Origin: a virus
Virus record (IMG/VR): IMGVR_UViG_3300047376_000198
Span: 1-23,264 of that record
Strand: one strand, 5' to 3'
DNA: 23,264 bases
The notes beneath the pieces were generated by a model that searched no databases, was not told the DNA's origin, and saw only the letters and a list, made by a program, of their open reading frames with translations. Below, in pieces: positions 1 to 8,208 of the stretch. Made by a program: the position numbers and the translations under genes. Positions within the stretch are counted from its first letter, which is position 1. Each line of letters begins with the position of its first letter.

Positions 1-32
1 TTAGTAAGTATCTTATTTACGCTTGGTTTCAT
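1..32 (-). CDS. Start of an unidentified gene, cut by left window edge
   Basis: An ATG at 32 opens a frame reading MKPSVNKILT to the window edge without a stop. It follows the stop of the preceding surface-protein gene after 47 bases of very AT-rich DNA, which is the usual look of a translation start in this phage (no Shine-Dalgarno, A/T-rich leader). Only ten codons are visible, so no function can be assigned. Because a head-type protease lies shortly upstream and no portal or capsid gene is in the window, a head gene is a possible guess and nothing more. Confidence 0.5.
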   Translation of the reverse strand, partial: MKPSVNKILT

Positions 33-79
33 AATGTGTATTTTATATATAATAAATTATTTAACGTTTTGTTGTATTT

Positions 80-1651
80 TTAAACATCCTCTATAATCCA
101 ATAGTAACCTAACTTGCTACCGTTGTCTATAATCATTTCAGGTGCTTGGTTGTTATTTGCTTGGCTTCCTGTTGCAGTTATCAAACCACTTGACGCATCA
201 AACACCATTTCATAGCTTGTCCAACTTGCCGCATTACCTCCGTATGGGTTTGCAGGTACTTGTCCTAAAGTATCAGGTGTTACATAGCTAAATGAAGCTG
301 AACTAAGACCCTGTTCAAATGCTATTAGTAAATTGTCATTAGGGTCATAAAAAGATACTTTTTTATCGTTAAAAATAAATCCACTATTTGGTGTAGTTCC
401 TTGCCCTGCTATTTCAGCACCTAATTCATTGGCTAAATTTAAAGCTAATGTTTTGGTTGTAATTGGGTCGTTGGCATAAATACTAAATGAATAAGTACTT
501 GTGCTACTTTCAGAAACAACATCCACCGCTAAGTAATCTCCACTTGCAGTAATTGGGTCAAAATAAAATGCCGCTTGTTGTGTTGCAGTAGTCGTACAGG
601 ATATTGTTTGCCCTGCGTTTGAGTAACCACTTGGCACAATAATATTTACGGTAAGTGTCCTTGTGGTTTCAGTTGCAACAACACCGAAGCTTGATGGTGT
701 CATACTATCAATAGTTCCTATATCTACTGCTACTAAGTTTTCGTTGTAATTACCACTTGCATAAACGCTAAACCCTGTAATACTTATATCAGAGCATTCT
801 AATGCGTTATAAGCTGGTTGTGTAGCGGTTGTAGTACATACTAAAATATCTCCTGTGTTATAATAACCATCAGGTACTGTAATATCTAATGTAAGTGTTT
901 GTAATGTATCAACTGAAACTGTGGCAAATGAAGCAGGACTGCTTGTAAATGTACCTATGTCTATTGTAGGTTGTGTTATTACTCCGTTTTCATCTACTGC
1001 AAAACCGCTAATTGTTATATCTCCACACGCTAATGTTTGACTTGCACTTTGTACCGCAGTAGTAGAACACACCAAAGTATCTCCTACGTTGTAATATCCA
1101 CTTGGTACTGTTATATTTACCGTTAAGGTTTGTGTAGTATCTACATTTACCCTACTAAATGATGCAGGACTTGTAGAAGATATTGTACCTATGTCCGTTG
1201 TTGGCAATGTAATCGTGCCATCTTCTGCTACTGCAAATCCTGATAGCGTAATATCGTTGCAGGAAAGCGTAGGTGTTAATACCTGTGTTGCGGTTGTGGT
1301 ACATTGTATTGTTTGTCCCAAGTTGTTATATCCGCTTGGCACTTCTATTGTTACTGTTAGTGTTCTTTCGGTATCTACATCAACAATACTAAAAGACGAA
1401 GGACTTGTTTGTGTAATAGTTCCTATGTCCGTACTTGGTGTTGTTACAGTACCATCTTGTGCTACCGCAAACCCTGTCAAAGTTATAAGGCTACAGTCTA
1501 AATCAGGCAATCCTGAACCAGTTATACTGCCAATACCTTGTGAATGATAATCGCCATCACAACATTCTCTTGAATAGGTATTAGTTTCCCAACATAAGCA
1601 CCCCCTTCTATCGTCTTGTGGTACTGGTGGTTTTACCTTATTATATCTCAT
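80..1651 (-). CDS. Virion surface/tail protein with four tandem Ig-like repeats
   Basis: A 523-residue protein. I place the start at the ATG at 1651 because it overlaps the TGA of the upstream gene (ATGA), the coupling used throughout this region; the frame stays open 14 codons further upstream, but inside the neighbour. Residues about 15-40 form a cysteine-rich head (GCLCWETNTYSRECCDG). Residues 51-359 hold four tandem copies of a 77-78 residue unit with the pattern LxCxDIxxxGFxV...DIGT...SPxSF...VDTxxTLTVxIxVPSGY...GxxxxCTTTATQ. Each copy has one cysteine near each end and looks like a beta-sandwich (Ig/BACON-like) fold. The remaining ~160 residues are a different, beta-rich domain. Role as a decoration, fibre or host-surface-binding protein is inferred from repeats and position; the family is not identified. 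Confidence 0.8.
   Translation of the reverse strand: MRYNKVKPPVPQDDRRGCLCWETNTYSRECCDGDYHSQGIGSITGSGLPDLDCSLITLTGFAVAQDGTVTTPSTDIGTITQTSPSSFSIVDVDTERTLTVTIEVPSGYNNLGQTIQCTTTATQVLTPTLSCNDITLSGFAVAEDGTITLPTTDIGTISSTSPASFSRVNVDTTQTLTVNITVPSGYYNVGDTLVCSTTAVQSASQTLACGDITISGFAVDENGVITQPTIDIGTFTSSPASFATVSVDTLQTLTLDITVPDGYYNTGDILVCTTTATQPAYNALECSDISITGFSVYASGNYNENLVAVDIGTIDSMTPSSFGVVATETTRTLTVNIIVPSGYSNAGQTISCTTTATQQAAFYFDPITASGDYLAVDVVSESSTSTYSFSIYANDPITTKTLALNLANELGAEIAGQGTTPNSGFIFNDKKVSFYDPNDNLLIAFEQGLSSASFSYVTPDTLGQVPANPYGGNAASWTSYEMVFDASSGLITATGSQANNNQAPEMIIDNGSKLGYYWIIEDV
575..1501 (-). repeat. Four-copy coding repeat, 77-78 codons each
   Basis: These are the tandem Ig-like units inside the 523-residue surface protein. 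The first cysteine of each copy is spaced 78, 78 and 77 residues from the next. The copies are clearly related as protein (DIGT, SPSSF/SPASF, VDT, TLTV, VPSGY, CTTTATQ recur) but have diverged at the DNA level, so this is an old duplication kept by selection. A single related copy occurs in another gene at 8458-8691. Confidence 0.85.
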
Positions 1652-2268
1652 CCTGCGTTTTGTGTTCTTTGTATAAAATATATAATATCCCAAACCGTTG
1701 CGCTACCTCCGTGCGACATTATTTTAATATCTACCCCATCACTCACAAAAGTTGAGTCTGTATAATATTGAAACACTTCGTGAAAGTTTTGCGTACTATC
1801 GTTCCCTTTGTAGAATCCCATTGTTTTATGTATTCTTTCTACATCTCCTGCTCCTACAAATCTTAAATCTATGTGGGTTTGGTTAGCGTTAGGTGCTGAT
1901 ACATTAAATACAATAGTTGTTACATATACATCGTTTTCATTTACTCCTAACAGTTTTTGAGTAGTAGAATTGTAAAAATCTAAACTACTATGGCTTCTAT
2001 ATACTGAACCACCGTTATTTGGCATTACAATCTCTACACCATCAGATAACGCAAGTTTATTAGAGGATGTGTATTCTGTGTCATCGTATCTTGTCCATCC
2101 TAAATTTAAACCTCCTGTCTGTGGGTAAACTATAACGTTTTCGTCATTATGACCCATATAAAGGTAGTCATCTGTGCGTAGCATTGCACCATTTTCTATG
2201 TTTACCCCATTTACTTTCTCTTGGGTAACATCTTCAACGTGTACTCTATATGCAGTATTTCTTCCCAT
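1648..2268 (-). CDS. Probable beta-rich virion protein
   Basis: A 206-residue protein starting at ATG 2268, in a TAATG overlap with the stop of the upstream protease-like gene. It is rich in Asn, Ser, Thr, Tyr and Gly, has no membrane segment, and ends with VWDIIYFIQRTQNAG. The second half (HIDLRFVGAGDVERIHKTMG, then FHEVFQYYTDSTFVSDGV) has the alternating pattern of a jelly-roll or C1q/TNF-like beta sandwich, a fold used in phage fibre and head-decoration proteins. It sits between the protease-like gene and the Ig-repeat surface protein, and is coupled to both. A role as fibre head or capsid decoration is inference; I do not recognise a named family. Confidence 0.7.
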   Translation of the reverse strand: MGRNTAYRVHVEDVTQEKVNGVNIENGAMLRTDDYLYMGHNDENVIVYPQTGGLNLGWTRYDDTEYTSSNKLALSDGVEIVMPNNGGSVYRSHSSLDFYNSTTQKLLGVNENDVYVTTIVFNVSAPNANQTHIDLRFVGAGDVERIHKTMGFYKGNDSTQNFHEVFQYYTDSTFVSDGVDIKIMSHGGSATVWDIIYFIQRTQNAG

Positions 2269-3284
2269 TATTTAATCGGTACGCAATTTGGTACTCTTTT
2301 ACCGTTTTTCATTTTAAATCCTATCATTTCATACCCTGCTTGGCAAGGTTCTTTTAATGATGCTTCCAATAGGTCAAGTTCTTTTAATTTAGACCCTGCC
2401 CATCTTAGTCCTGCTTTGCCACCCCATAGTAAATAAGATATAGTACCACACGCCTTACTATCACCTTCATCGTAATATTCCTCTGCTCTTGATAGGTAAC
2501 TAAACATTCTTTTTATAGTTTCTACCGTTATGGCTTCGCCTTTGGCTAATTGTTGCGCTCTTACTTTACCAACTTGTGTAGCACACTTATTGTTTACCTT
2601 TTCGTTTAGTTCGATACCTCTTTTAGCATTGTTTTTTACGCCATCAGGGTAATCTGCATAGCTTTCAAATTCCTGCTCATTGTCAAACAGGTTTGTAAGT
2701 TGGTCTAATATGTGTTGTGCTTCTTCTTCTTCAATCTTAGACAGTTCGTCTTTTATAGATTTGTCTTGTGGTTTTTCTAACTTGTCTGCAAAGTAACCCT
2801 CTATTGAAAATCCTTTTACCTTGCCTGTTTTTACATAGTTATTCCAAACGTCATCATTGTGTACCTTCATAGATACCATCCAAGTACCTATAGGCACGTC
2901 TAAATCGTAATGCCTTGTTTTGTCTTTCTCGCCCTCTACTATCCAACTCTCAACCGCAGTAAGTCCAGTAAGCGGCATATTGTGCTCTAAGGTTGAATTG
3001 TTTTGATTGCCTCTTATAAAAAACAGTTCACTTGCTTTGCGTACAGTATCTTTTGAGAAATAAATATAGTATTCATCCTCTCCGCTACGTCTGTAAATAG
3101 GTTTGTTAGGTACTAAAGCTGCTCCCATTAGGATACGCTTTTCCTTATCTACCTCTGCAAGTTTAAACTCTTGGTTTTTTAACGCAATAAAATCTTCTTC
3201 TATTGCAGGACTTTCTACAACGCTTATAGCTTCAATTCCTGAAACGTCATCGTTTTCATCTATTACAAGTTCTACGATATTCAT
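2268..3284 (-). CDS. XkdF-like phage prohead protease with extra C-terminal domain
   Basis: A 338-residue protein. The first ~170 residues match what I know of the phage XkdF-type serine protease family: an N-terminal SGIEAISVVESPAIEEDFIAL segment broken here only for naming (key residues E-A-I-S-x-V-x-x-P-A), ILMGAALVPNKPIYR, a histidine in TLEHN, ESWIVEG, GTWMVSMKV and VKGFSIEGYF. Such proteases mature the prohead. Residues ~205-305 form a second helical domain (YPDGVKNNAKRGIELNE, then CATQVGKVRAQQLAKG and a YYDEGDSKACGTISYLLWGG segment), and the tail PCQAGYEMIGFKMKNGKRV adds a short third piece. It lies downstream of the tape measure, unusual for a head protease. Confidence is good for the protease-like part and low for the C-terminal role. 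Confidence 0.72.
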   Translation of the reverse strand: MNIVELVIDENDDVSGIEAISVVESPAIEEDFIALKNQEFKLAEVDKEKRILMGAALVPNKPIYRRSGEDEYYIYFSKDTVRKASELFFIRGNQNNSTLEHNMPLTGLTAVESWIVEGEKDKTRHYDLDVPIGTWMVSMKVHNDDVWNNYVKTGKVKGFSIEGYFADKLEKPQDKSIKDELSKIEEEEAQHILDQLTNLFDNEQEFESYADYPDGVKNNAKRGIELNEKVNNKCATQVGKVRAQQLAKGEAITVETIKRMFSYLSRAEEYYDEGDSKACGTISYLLWGGKAGLRWAGSKLKELDLLEASLKEPCQAGYEMIGFKMKNGKRVPNCVPIK

Positions 3285-3315
3285 ATTATAACAATATTAT
3301 TTATTGGTTTTTGTT

Positions 3316-4890
3316 TTATATTGAAGCACTCTCTATAATGTTTCTATCTAAACTCTGTGCGGTAGTTACATCATTACTTACTACATAGGCTTTTACAGGC
3401 TTATCTTCTCTCTCGCCTATGGTTTGTGCTAATTGACTTTCAGGAGCAGCACCTACTACGTTAAAAGATGGTGCTTGTCTTTGTGTGGGTGCGGCTGAAC
3501 CTCCACCACCTCCGCCTACAGTTGGTTTTGGTGTGCTTAATATAGTTTGTATTTGTTTTGCACTAAACGCTGCCGCCAATCCAGCTTGTACTATTGGGTA
3601 TGCAGGGAAAAAGGCAGTAATCGGACTTTTTTGTGCAGTAGTATATGCGTTTTGCACACCCTCAATACCACTAATTGTAGCACTTGCTACTGCCGCTGCC
3701 TTGCCTATTTCACTTCCCTCTCCTGCAAGTTGTGCTATCATATTTAAAGTGTTTGTAGAATCAGCTACTTTAGCCTCTGCTACCGCTTTGGATAGTTCTA
3801 TTTCTTCCTCTGCCGCTTCACGTTTCTTTTCAGCTTCCTCTTCTATTAAATCTAACCTCTCCCTTTCAAGTGAATTTATGTTTATAAGTTGCTCACTTCT
3901 AAAACCTTCTATTTGTGCAAGTATCCCCTCTTTCTCTGCTCTTGCTTCAAGTAGTGCAATTTGGTTTTCGTCATTATTGTTTTTGTCAAACTGCGCTTGT
4001 GCTGCTGCTATAACTGCATCTGCATTAGCTAACATTAATCTTTCTTGTTCGTTTAATACTTCTGCAAGTTTGTTGTTAGCCTCTATTCTTTCCTCTATGG
4101 TCTTGGCTTCGTCATCTCTAATCTGTCTTAGTTTCTCCGCTTCTCTGTCTTTTTGTTCTAAGATGATTTGGTTTTGTGCTATGCCTATCTCTGCTGCTCT
4201 GTTAAGTTCTACGGTTTCTTTTGCGGCTTGTATTGTGCTTTTGGTGTAGTCGGTTATACCCTTGATTACTTTAGGTGCTACCTCTACAACTTTATCAAAT
4301 GTGTCAGGCACACCTGTTAGTATATCTACTGATTCTTTTCCTGCTTCCTTTACATCGTCTAATGCCCCTGCAAAATCTCCTGCAAATACTTTCTTTACCG
4401 CACTTGCTAAGAATCCTAATGTATCTAAGAAACTATCAAACCTTTCTATTAAGTTGTTTTTTATAGAAGTACCAAAGTCAATAATAGCTTGTTTAGGGTC
4501 GCTGAATATGTTTTGGAAATACCCCACAACAGTTCCTATATTGGCATTAAGGAAATTAAAAAAGTCATTAAAAGCTAAACTTAATGTTTCAAAAGATGTA
4601 TTAAAGAAATTAGTTACCTTTTGGTTTTCGTTAAACACCTCTGTAAGTTTTGCAAAAGCAGCAATAGCTAAACCAATGCCTGCGGCTTTAAGAGCATCGC
4701 CAATTCTACCTACGCCTTTTGCAGTAGCCTTAGATGCTTTTTCTACACCTTTAAGACCCTCCTTTGTTTCTTTATTGCCTTGACTAATCTCTTTATTAAG
4801 CCTGTCGATTTCTTTCCTTAAATCTTCTAATTCAGAAGTCGCTTTACTTGTATTAGCTTCTAACTCTATGCTTACTTTACGTTGTGCCAT
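3316..4890 (-). CDS. Tail tape measure protein
   Basis: A 524-residue protein with the classic layout of a short tape measure. An N-terminal coiled coil (residues ~10-50, heptad-rich E/K/L) is followed by a Gly/Ala hydrophobic stretch (LKAAGIGLAIAAFAKL), Phe-rich amphipathic segments to ~residue 170, a long charged coiled coil at ~230-375 (for example EKLRQIRDDEAKTIEERIE), another Ala-rich hydrophobic region, and a low-complexity hinge with six glycines (VGGGGGGSAAP) before the C-terminus. Family knowledge: this protein sets siphovirus tail length at about 0.15 nm per residue, which would predict a short tail of roughly 80 nm. It overlaps the 51-residue upstream gene by 19 bases. Start at ATG 4890. 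Confidence 0.85.
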   Translation of the reverse strand: MAQRKVSIELEANTSKATSELEDLRKEIDRLNKEISQGNKETKEGLKGVEKASKATAKGVGRIGDALKAAGIGLAIAAFAKLTEVFNENQKVTNFFNTSFETLSLAFNDFFNFLNANIGTVVGYFQNIFSDPKQAIIDFGTSIKNNLIERFDSFLDTLGFLASAVKKVFAGDFAGALDDVKEAGKESVDILTGVPDTFDKVVEVAPKVIKGITDYTKSTIQAAKETVELNRAAEIGIAQNQIILEQKDREAEKLRQIRDDEAKTIEERIEANNKLAEVLNEQERLMLANADAVIAAAQAQFDKNNNDENQIALLEARAEKEGILAQIEGFRSEQLININSLERERLDLIEEEAEKKREAAEEEIELSKAVAEAKVADSTNTLNMIAQLAGEGSEIGKAAAVASATISGIEGVQNAYTTAQKSPITAFFPAYPIVQAGLAAAFSAKQIQTILSTPKPTVGGGGGGSAAPTQRQAPSFNVVGAAPESQLAQTIGEREDKPVKAYVVSNDVTTAQSLDRNIIESASI

Positions 4891-5027
4891 AACTCTGTCT
4901 TAAATATGTTGTATGCTTCTCTTACACTTTCAGGATATTTGTTTTTGCCTAATGCTATGGCAGTATATTGTCCTGTCGTTTTGTTTTGTTTAGCTATTTC
5001 TAATAAGTTTAATATATTTTCTATCAT
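4872..5027 (-). CDS. Small protein (51 aa) before tape measure, unknown
   Basis: A 51-residue frame starting with MIENILNLLEIAKQNK and ending ELWHNVK. Its ATG overlaps the TGA of the 713-residue upstream gene (ATGA) and its end overlaps the tape measure start by 19 bases, so it is locked into the tail operon on both sides. It is soluble, mostly helical by composition, with no cysteine or membrane segment. Its position directly before the tape measure is where chaperones sometimes lie, but nothing in the sequence shows a function. Confidence 0.75.
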   Translation of the reverse strand: MIENILNLLEIAKQNKTTGQYTAIALGKNKYPESVREAYNIFKTELWHNVK

Positions 5028-7165
5028 ACTGTACCCTCCCAATCTACTGTTACGTTTGTACTATCTACGGTTAAAAACCTTTTATCTACTGTGTCAGCAA
5101 AATACTTGTCTTGGTTTTCTATTACAAAGTCGCTCACTTCGTTTATAAGTTCTAAATCACTTAGACCAGTTGCAAGGTTTGTAGTTATTTCGTTTATCTT
5201 ATAAATCTTGTCAAATATTATTATCCTATCTGCTAAAGAAAGGTTTAGTAATATCCTAAGTGGTAGGTATGCTTTGAATTTACTTAGCCTACGCTTTTGG
5301 TCAAATGTATCTCCTATGTAATTACTATAGTAAGTTTCAAATAGTGTGCTTTCAAATACAGTACCTGCATATTCGTTAAACTCTGCCTTGAAGTTTATAT
5401 TTTGACTGTTTGTAATATCTACACTATTGGAAGGTATGTAGTAATCCGTTATACCAACTCTATTAGCCGATGTCTTTACTACGCCTATTTGTGTGCCGCT
5501 TGTTATTTTCTTTGCGTAAAATATTAATGGTTCGCCTAAATACGTTTCCTGTTTTATATCTACTGACCAACCCCATTGTGCATCTGTTACGCTCCCATCA
5601 TTATCCCTTAGCCTTTCAAACTTATGATGTTCAAAGGGTAGTTTTAATTCAAACGTTTCGCCTTCCGTATTATATATATCTTCATAGTTTTCAGTACCCC
5701 ATTCAACGTTAAATAATTCCTTATGACTTTCGCTAAAAAAACTTTCAGTACCTTCATAGCCAAAGCTTATTCTTCGGTATGGCATTAGCGCATCTACCGT
5801 TGAAGCGTTTGTGTCTAAAAACTTTGTAATGTCAAAACTATTTTTGCTTTGGGCATAGAAATCATCTAATGGCTTTACTTGTATAATACCATTCCTGTCT
5901 TGAAATGCAGTTAGGTTAAACATCTTAAACAAGCCTGTAATAAATTCCAATATTTTCATATCAGGTAATTGCAAAGCCGCATTAAAATCAGAAACGGTTT
6001 CTATCTTTGCTCTACCTTGTAATCCTATTGTTTTATTATCAGAACCTAAAAACTTTTTAACCCATTCGTTTAAAGTTATTTCTAACTGAAATTCTGCGGC
6101 TGATTCACTTTCAAAATATATTCTATATGTACCTGATGGATAAGCGGCATCTTTACTACCGCTACCTAATATCTGTTCTCCACTAACATTATCAAGCCTT
6201 TCGTATTCCTCACCATCTTTCTCTATTATTACGTTGTAATTTTGTGCTTGTGTAATTACCTTAATGTGGTATCTTAATTTAACATTGTCAGGGTTGCTTG
6301 GTTGTCTAAAGAAAAAACTTTCTGATGTAAACCTACCATCCCAAGTGCTTCTATCATCGCTTGAACCAGTTACACAACATAGCGTTGTCTTTGCCCTTAT
6401 TTTATCTTCGTCTAATATGCCACCCTCTTTTCTATGTAACCACAAATAAAGATTGTAAAACGTAGGATTGTTCTTGTTAAAAAAGTCCCCACTAAACTTC
6501 ATACCGTACTTATCCTCTATTGCCTTTATTAAAGCATAGATTCTAATAGCAGGTTTTAATTGCTCGTACTTTACACCTTGTATAGTTCCTGCATCGTATG
6601 CTAAATTGCCACTCTGTGCAACAGGAAGGCTTGAATCATAGTACAACCTTTGTGAATGGGTAATTAATGGGACTATCAAAGCATCAGGATATGAAACACC
6701 ATTTACGGTAACATCTAAACCGTCTTGCATATAAGTAACTACATTATCAGAGTTGTAAGTAAACTCCATACCATAGATATTATCCAATGCAGATAGCTTA
6801 CTTTCCCCTAATAGGTCTTTAAGGTTTACCGTGTCCCCTATGAATGTCAATCTATAGGTGTGTGCCTTACCTTGTTTTAGGCTTACCCCTTCTAATCTTA
6901 TTTTACCCTTCTTAAAAAACTGATGGTTTAGATATAATTCAGAAGTCTTTTTTGTACCTGATACATATCCTGTAACATCGAAATTGTAAAAGTGTTTAAA
7001 TAGCTTATTGTTTTCTTTACTTGCAGGTACGTTAAAGGTTTTAGTAAAGTCTGTAAATATCTTACTTATGTCTTTTACGTTTTGTAGTGTTTGGGTTAAG
7101 CTGACGCTTTCATCCTTAAACAATTCTACCTCCGTACCTTCTATGTAAAGTTGTAGGTTTAGCAT
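5024..7165 (-). CDS. Large tail/baseplate structural protein (713 aa)
   Basis: Starts at ATG 7165, in a TAATG overlap with the upstream 329-residue gene. The N-terminus (MLNLQLYIEGTEVELFKDES, then SLTQTLQNVKDISKIFTDFT) resembles a conserved structural protein I associate with flavobacterial siphophages and encoded beside the tape measure. The protein is beta-rich and has no membrane segment. The middle includes ILEFITGLFKMFNLTAFQD, followed by GIIQVKPLDDFY, reminiscent of tail-hub proteins that carry a phage-side domain, but I cannot name a family. Genomic position (after the tail chaperones, before the tape measure in transcription order) fits a baseplate or distal-tail role. That role is inference. 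Confidence 0.75.
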   Translation of the reverse strand: MLNLQLYIEGTEVELFKDESVSLTQTLQNVKDISKIFTDFTKTFNVPASKENNKLFKHFYNFDVTGYVSGTKKTSELYLNHQFFKKGKIRLEGVSLKQGKAHTYRLTFIGDTVNLKDLLGESKLSALDNIYGMEFTYNSDNVVTYMQDGLDVTVNGVSYPDALIVPLITHSQRLYYDSSLPVAQSGNLAYDAGTIQGVKYEQLKPAIRIYALIKAIEDKYGMKFSGDFFNKNNPTFYNLYLWLHRKEGGILDEDKIRAKTTLCCVTGSSDDRSTWDGRFTSESFFFRQPSNPDNVKLRYHIKVITQAQNYNVIIEKDGEEYERLDNVSGEQILGSGSKDAAYPSGTYRIYFESESAAEFQLEITLNEWVKKFLGSDNKTIGLQGRAKIETVSDFNAALQLPDMKILEFITGLFKMFNLTAFQDRNGIIQVKPLDDFYAQSKNSFDITKFLDTNASTVDALMPYRRISFGYEGTESFFSESHKELFNVEWGTENYEDIYNTEGETFELKLPFEHHKFERLRDNDGSVTDAQWGWSVDIKQETYLGEPLIFYAKKITSGTQIGVVKTSANRVGITDYYIPSNSVDITNSQNINFKAEFNEYAGTVFESTLFETYYSNYIGDTFDQKRRLSKFKAYLPLRILLNLSLADRIIIFDKIYKINEITTNLATGLSDLELINEVSDFVIENQDKYFADTVDKRFLTVDSTNVTVDWEGTV

Positions 7166-8154
7166 TATTTGATGTTGTTTATCTTGCTAAATGCAAATTC
7201 AAAATCTAATGTGTGGTTTATTAGTTTGTCGTTTAATGATGTCTTGTAGGTGTGGTCTTTAGTTCTTACTACTACTGGTAATGTTCTACCTTCCCATCTT
7301 ATCCAAACGTTTTCACTTAGTAGTAGTTCTTCAATGGCAAGATTAAAGTCCTCATTTACAAATCCTGAATTTAAACTAACGCTTTTGGTAGCACTTACAT
7401 TATACCTTTCTTGTTGCCCTTTGTAGGTTGCGTATGTTACGTTAGCTACGTCTATGATGTTTGCCTTATATAGTTCATCCGTTACGGTCATACTTTCAAC
7501 GGACTTCTTAAAGAAATACATATCTTGATATGCACCGTACTTATTAGCAAATGTAACTTTATAGGGTGTAAACTTAGGTTCGCATACGTTGTTTACTGTA
7601 ACCGTTTTAAGTAATGTTGTATCGTCTGTATCGTAAACTTGTATTGTGCTACTATCCGCAGGTATGGTAATGTATTGTATCTTTTGATTTGAATTACCGT
7701 TGTCTGTTATTTGAGTATCTACGCTATCTATTGTAACCTTACCAACTCCCTCTGCAAGTATTGGTAACTTCCCTGCGGTGTTTTCAGGCAGGTATATGGT
7801 TGTGTTACTCATTAGTAGGTTGTCAGATAGTTGTGGGTTTATACCATCCTCAAAATAACCATAGCCATCCATAGCCAAGTAATGATTTGTTACAGGACTA
7901 CCACTTGCAAATTCTTCTCCATCTGCATCGTATAACCTTGTAATGGCAGATACCCATTTGGTCTTGCTTAGGTAATCGTCATTGAAAGTTAGGTCTATGT
8001 AATCTCTTACAAGTTCGCTTATTTCAAATATGATGTTGTCCTGTGATGAAATTCTTGTCTTAGATAATTCATATCTTAAATCGCTATCAGTATAACTACC
8101 TGATGTGCCATCATAGATGTAAAGTTCTAATTCTGCTCTGTCTAATACTGGCAT
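7165..8154 (-). CDS. Tail structural protein, probably distal tail/baseplate (329 aa)
   Basis: Starts ATG 8154 (MPVLDRAELELYIYDG). The sequence is beta-rich with conserved-looking pieces FEISELVRDYIDLTF, TIYLPENTAGKLPILAEG, CEPKFTPYKVTFANKYGAY and LNDKLINHTLDFEFAF. Coupled to the 713-residue gene by TAATG. The N-terminus looks short: three bases upstream ends a 16-codon frame (8157-8207) whose peptide resembles the leader of the neighbouring 183-residue tail protein, and by my recollection related proteins often start with such a leader. A tail-tip or baseplate role is inferred from position only; no enzymatic motif is visible. Confidence 0.75.
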   Translation of the reverse strand: MPVLDRAELELYIYDGTSGSYTDSDLRYELSKTRISSQDNIIFEISELVRDYIDLTFNDDYLSKTKWVSAITRLYDADGEEFASGSPVTNHYLAMDGYGYFEDGINPQLSDNLLMSNTTIYLPENTAGKLPILAEGVGKVTIDSVDTQITDNGNSNQKIQYITIPADSSTIQVYDTDDTTLLKTVTVNNVCEPKFTPYKVTFANKYGAYQDMYFFKKSVESMTVTDELYKANIIDVANVTYATYKGQQERYNVSATKSVSLNSGFVNEDFNLAIEELLLSENVWIRWEGRTLPVVVRTKDHTYKTSLNDKLINHTLDFEFAFSKINNIK

Positions 8155-8156
8155 AA

Positions 8157-8207
8157 TTAATTACTATTAAATTGTATAAAAAACGGACTTCTTGTATTTA
8201 TTCTCAT
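8157..8207 (-). other. Mini-ORF (16 codons) with tail-protein-like leader
   Basis: Reads MRINTRSPFFIQFNSN then TAA. Its ATG lies one base after the stop of the 183-residue gene and its stop lies three bases before the ATG of the 329-residue gene. The peptide matches the start of the 183-residue protein (MIKARSPFFIEH), and 20 of 23 bases agree over the RSPFFI segment. It is either a degenerate N-terminus split from the following gene, since the two frames differ, or a real mini-gene. No way to decide from sequence alone. Confidence 0.4.
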
Positions 8208-8208
8208 A

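Noticed and set aside
575-1501. Regular repeats that might look like a CRISPR array
   Set aside because: The period is 231-234 bases and is coding (Ig-like units); there are no short identical repeats with unique spacers.
1652-1693. Fourteen extra N-terminal codons for the Ig-repeat protein
   Set aside because: They lie within the upstream gene; the ATG at 1651 in the ATGA overlap is the normal start form here.
3485-4249. Long plus-strand open frame inside the tape measure
   Set aside because: Ser/Ala/Cys-rich translation is the antisense image of the coiled coil; no start context and no coupled neighbours on the plus strand.
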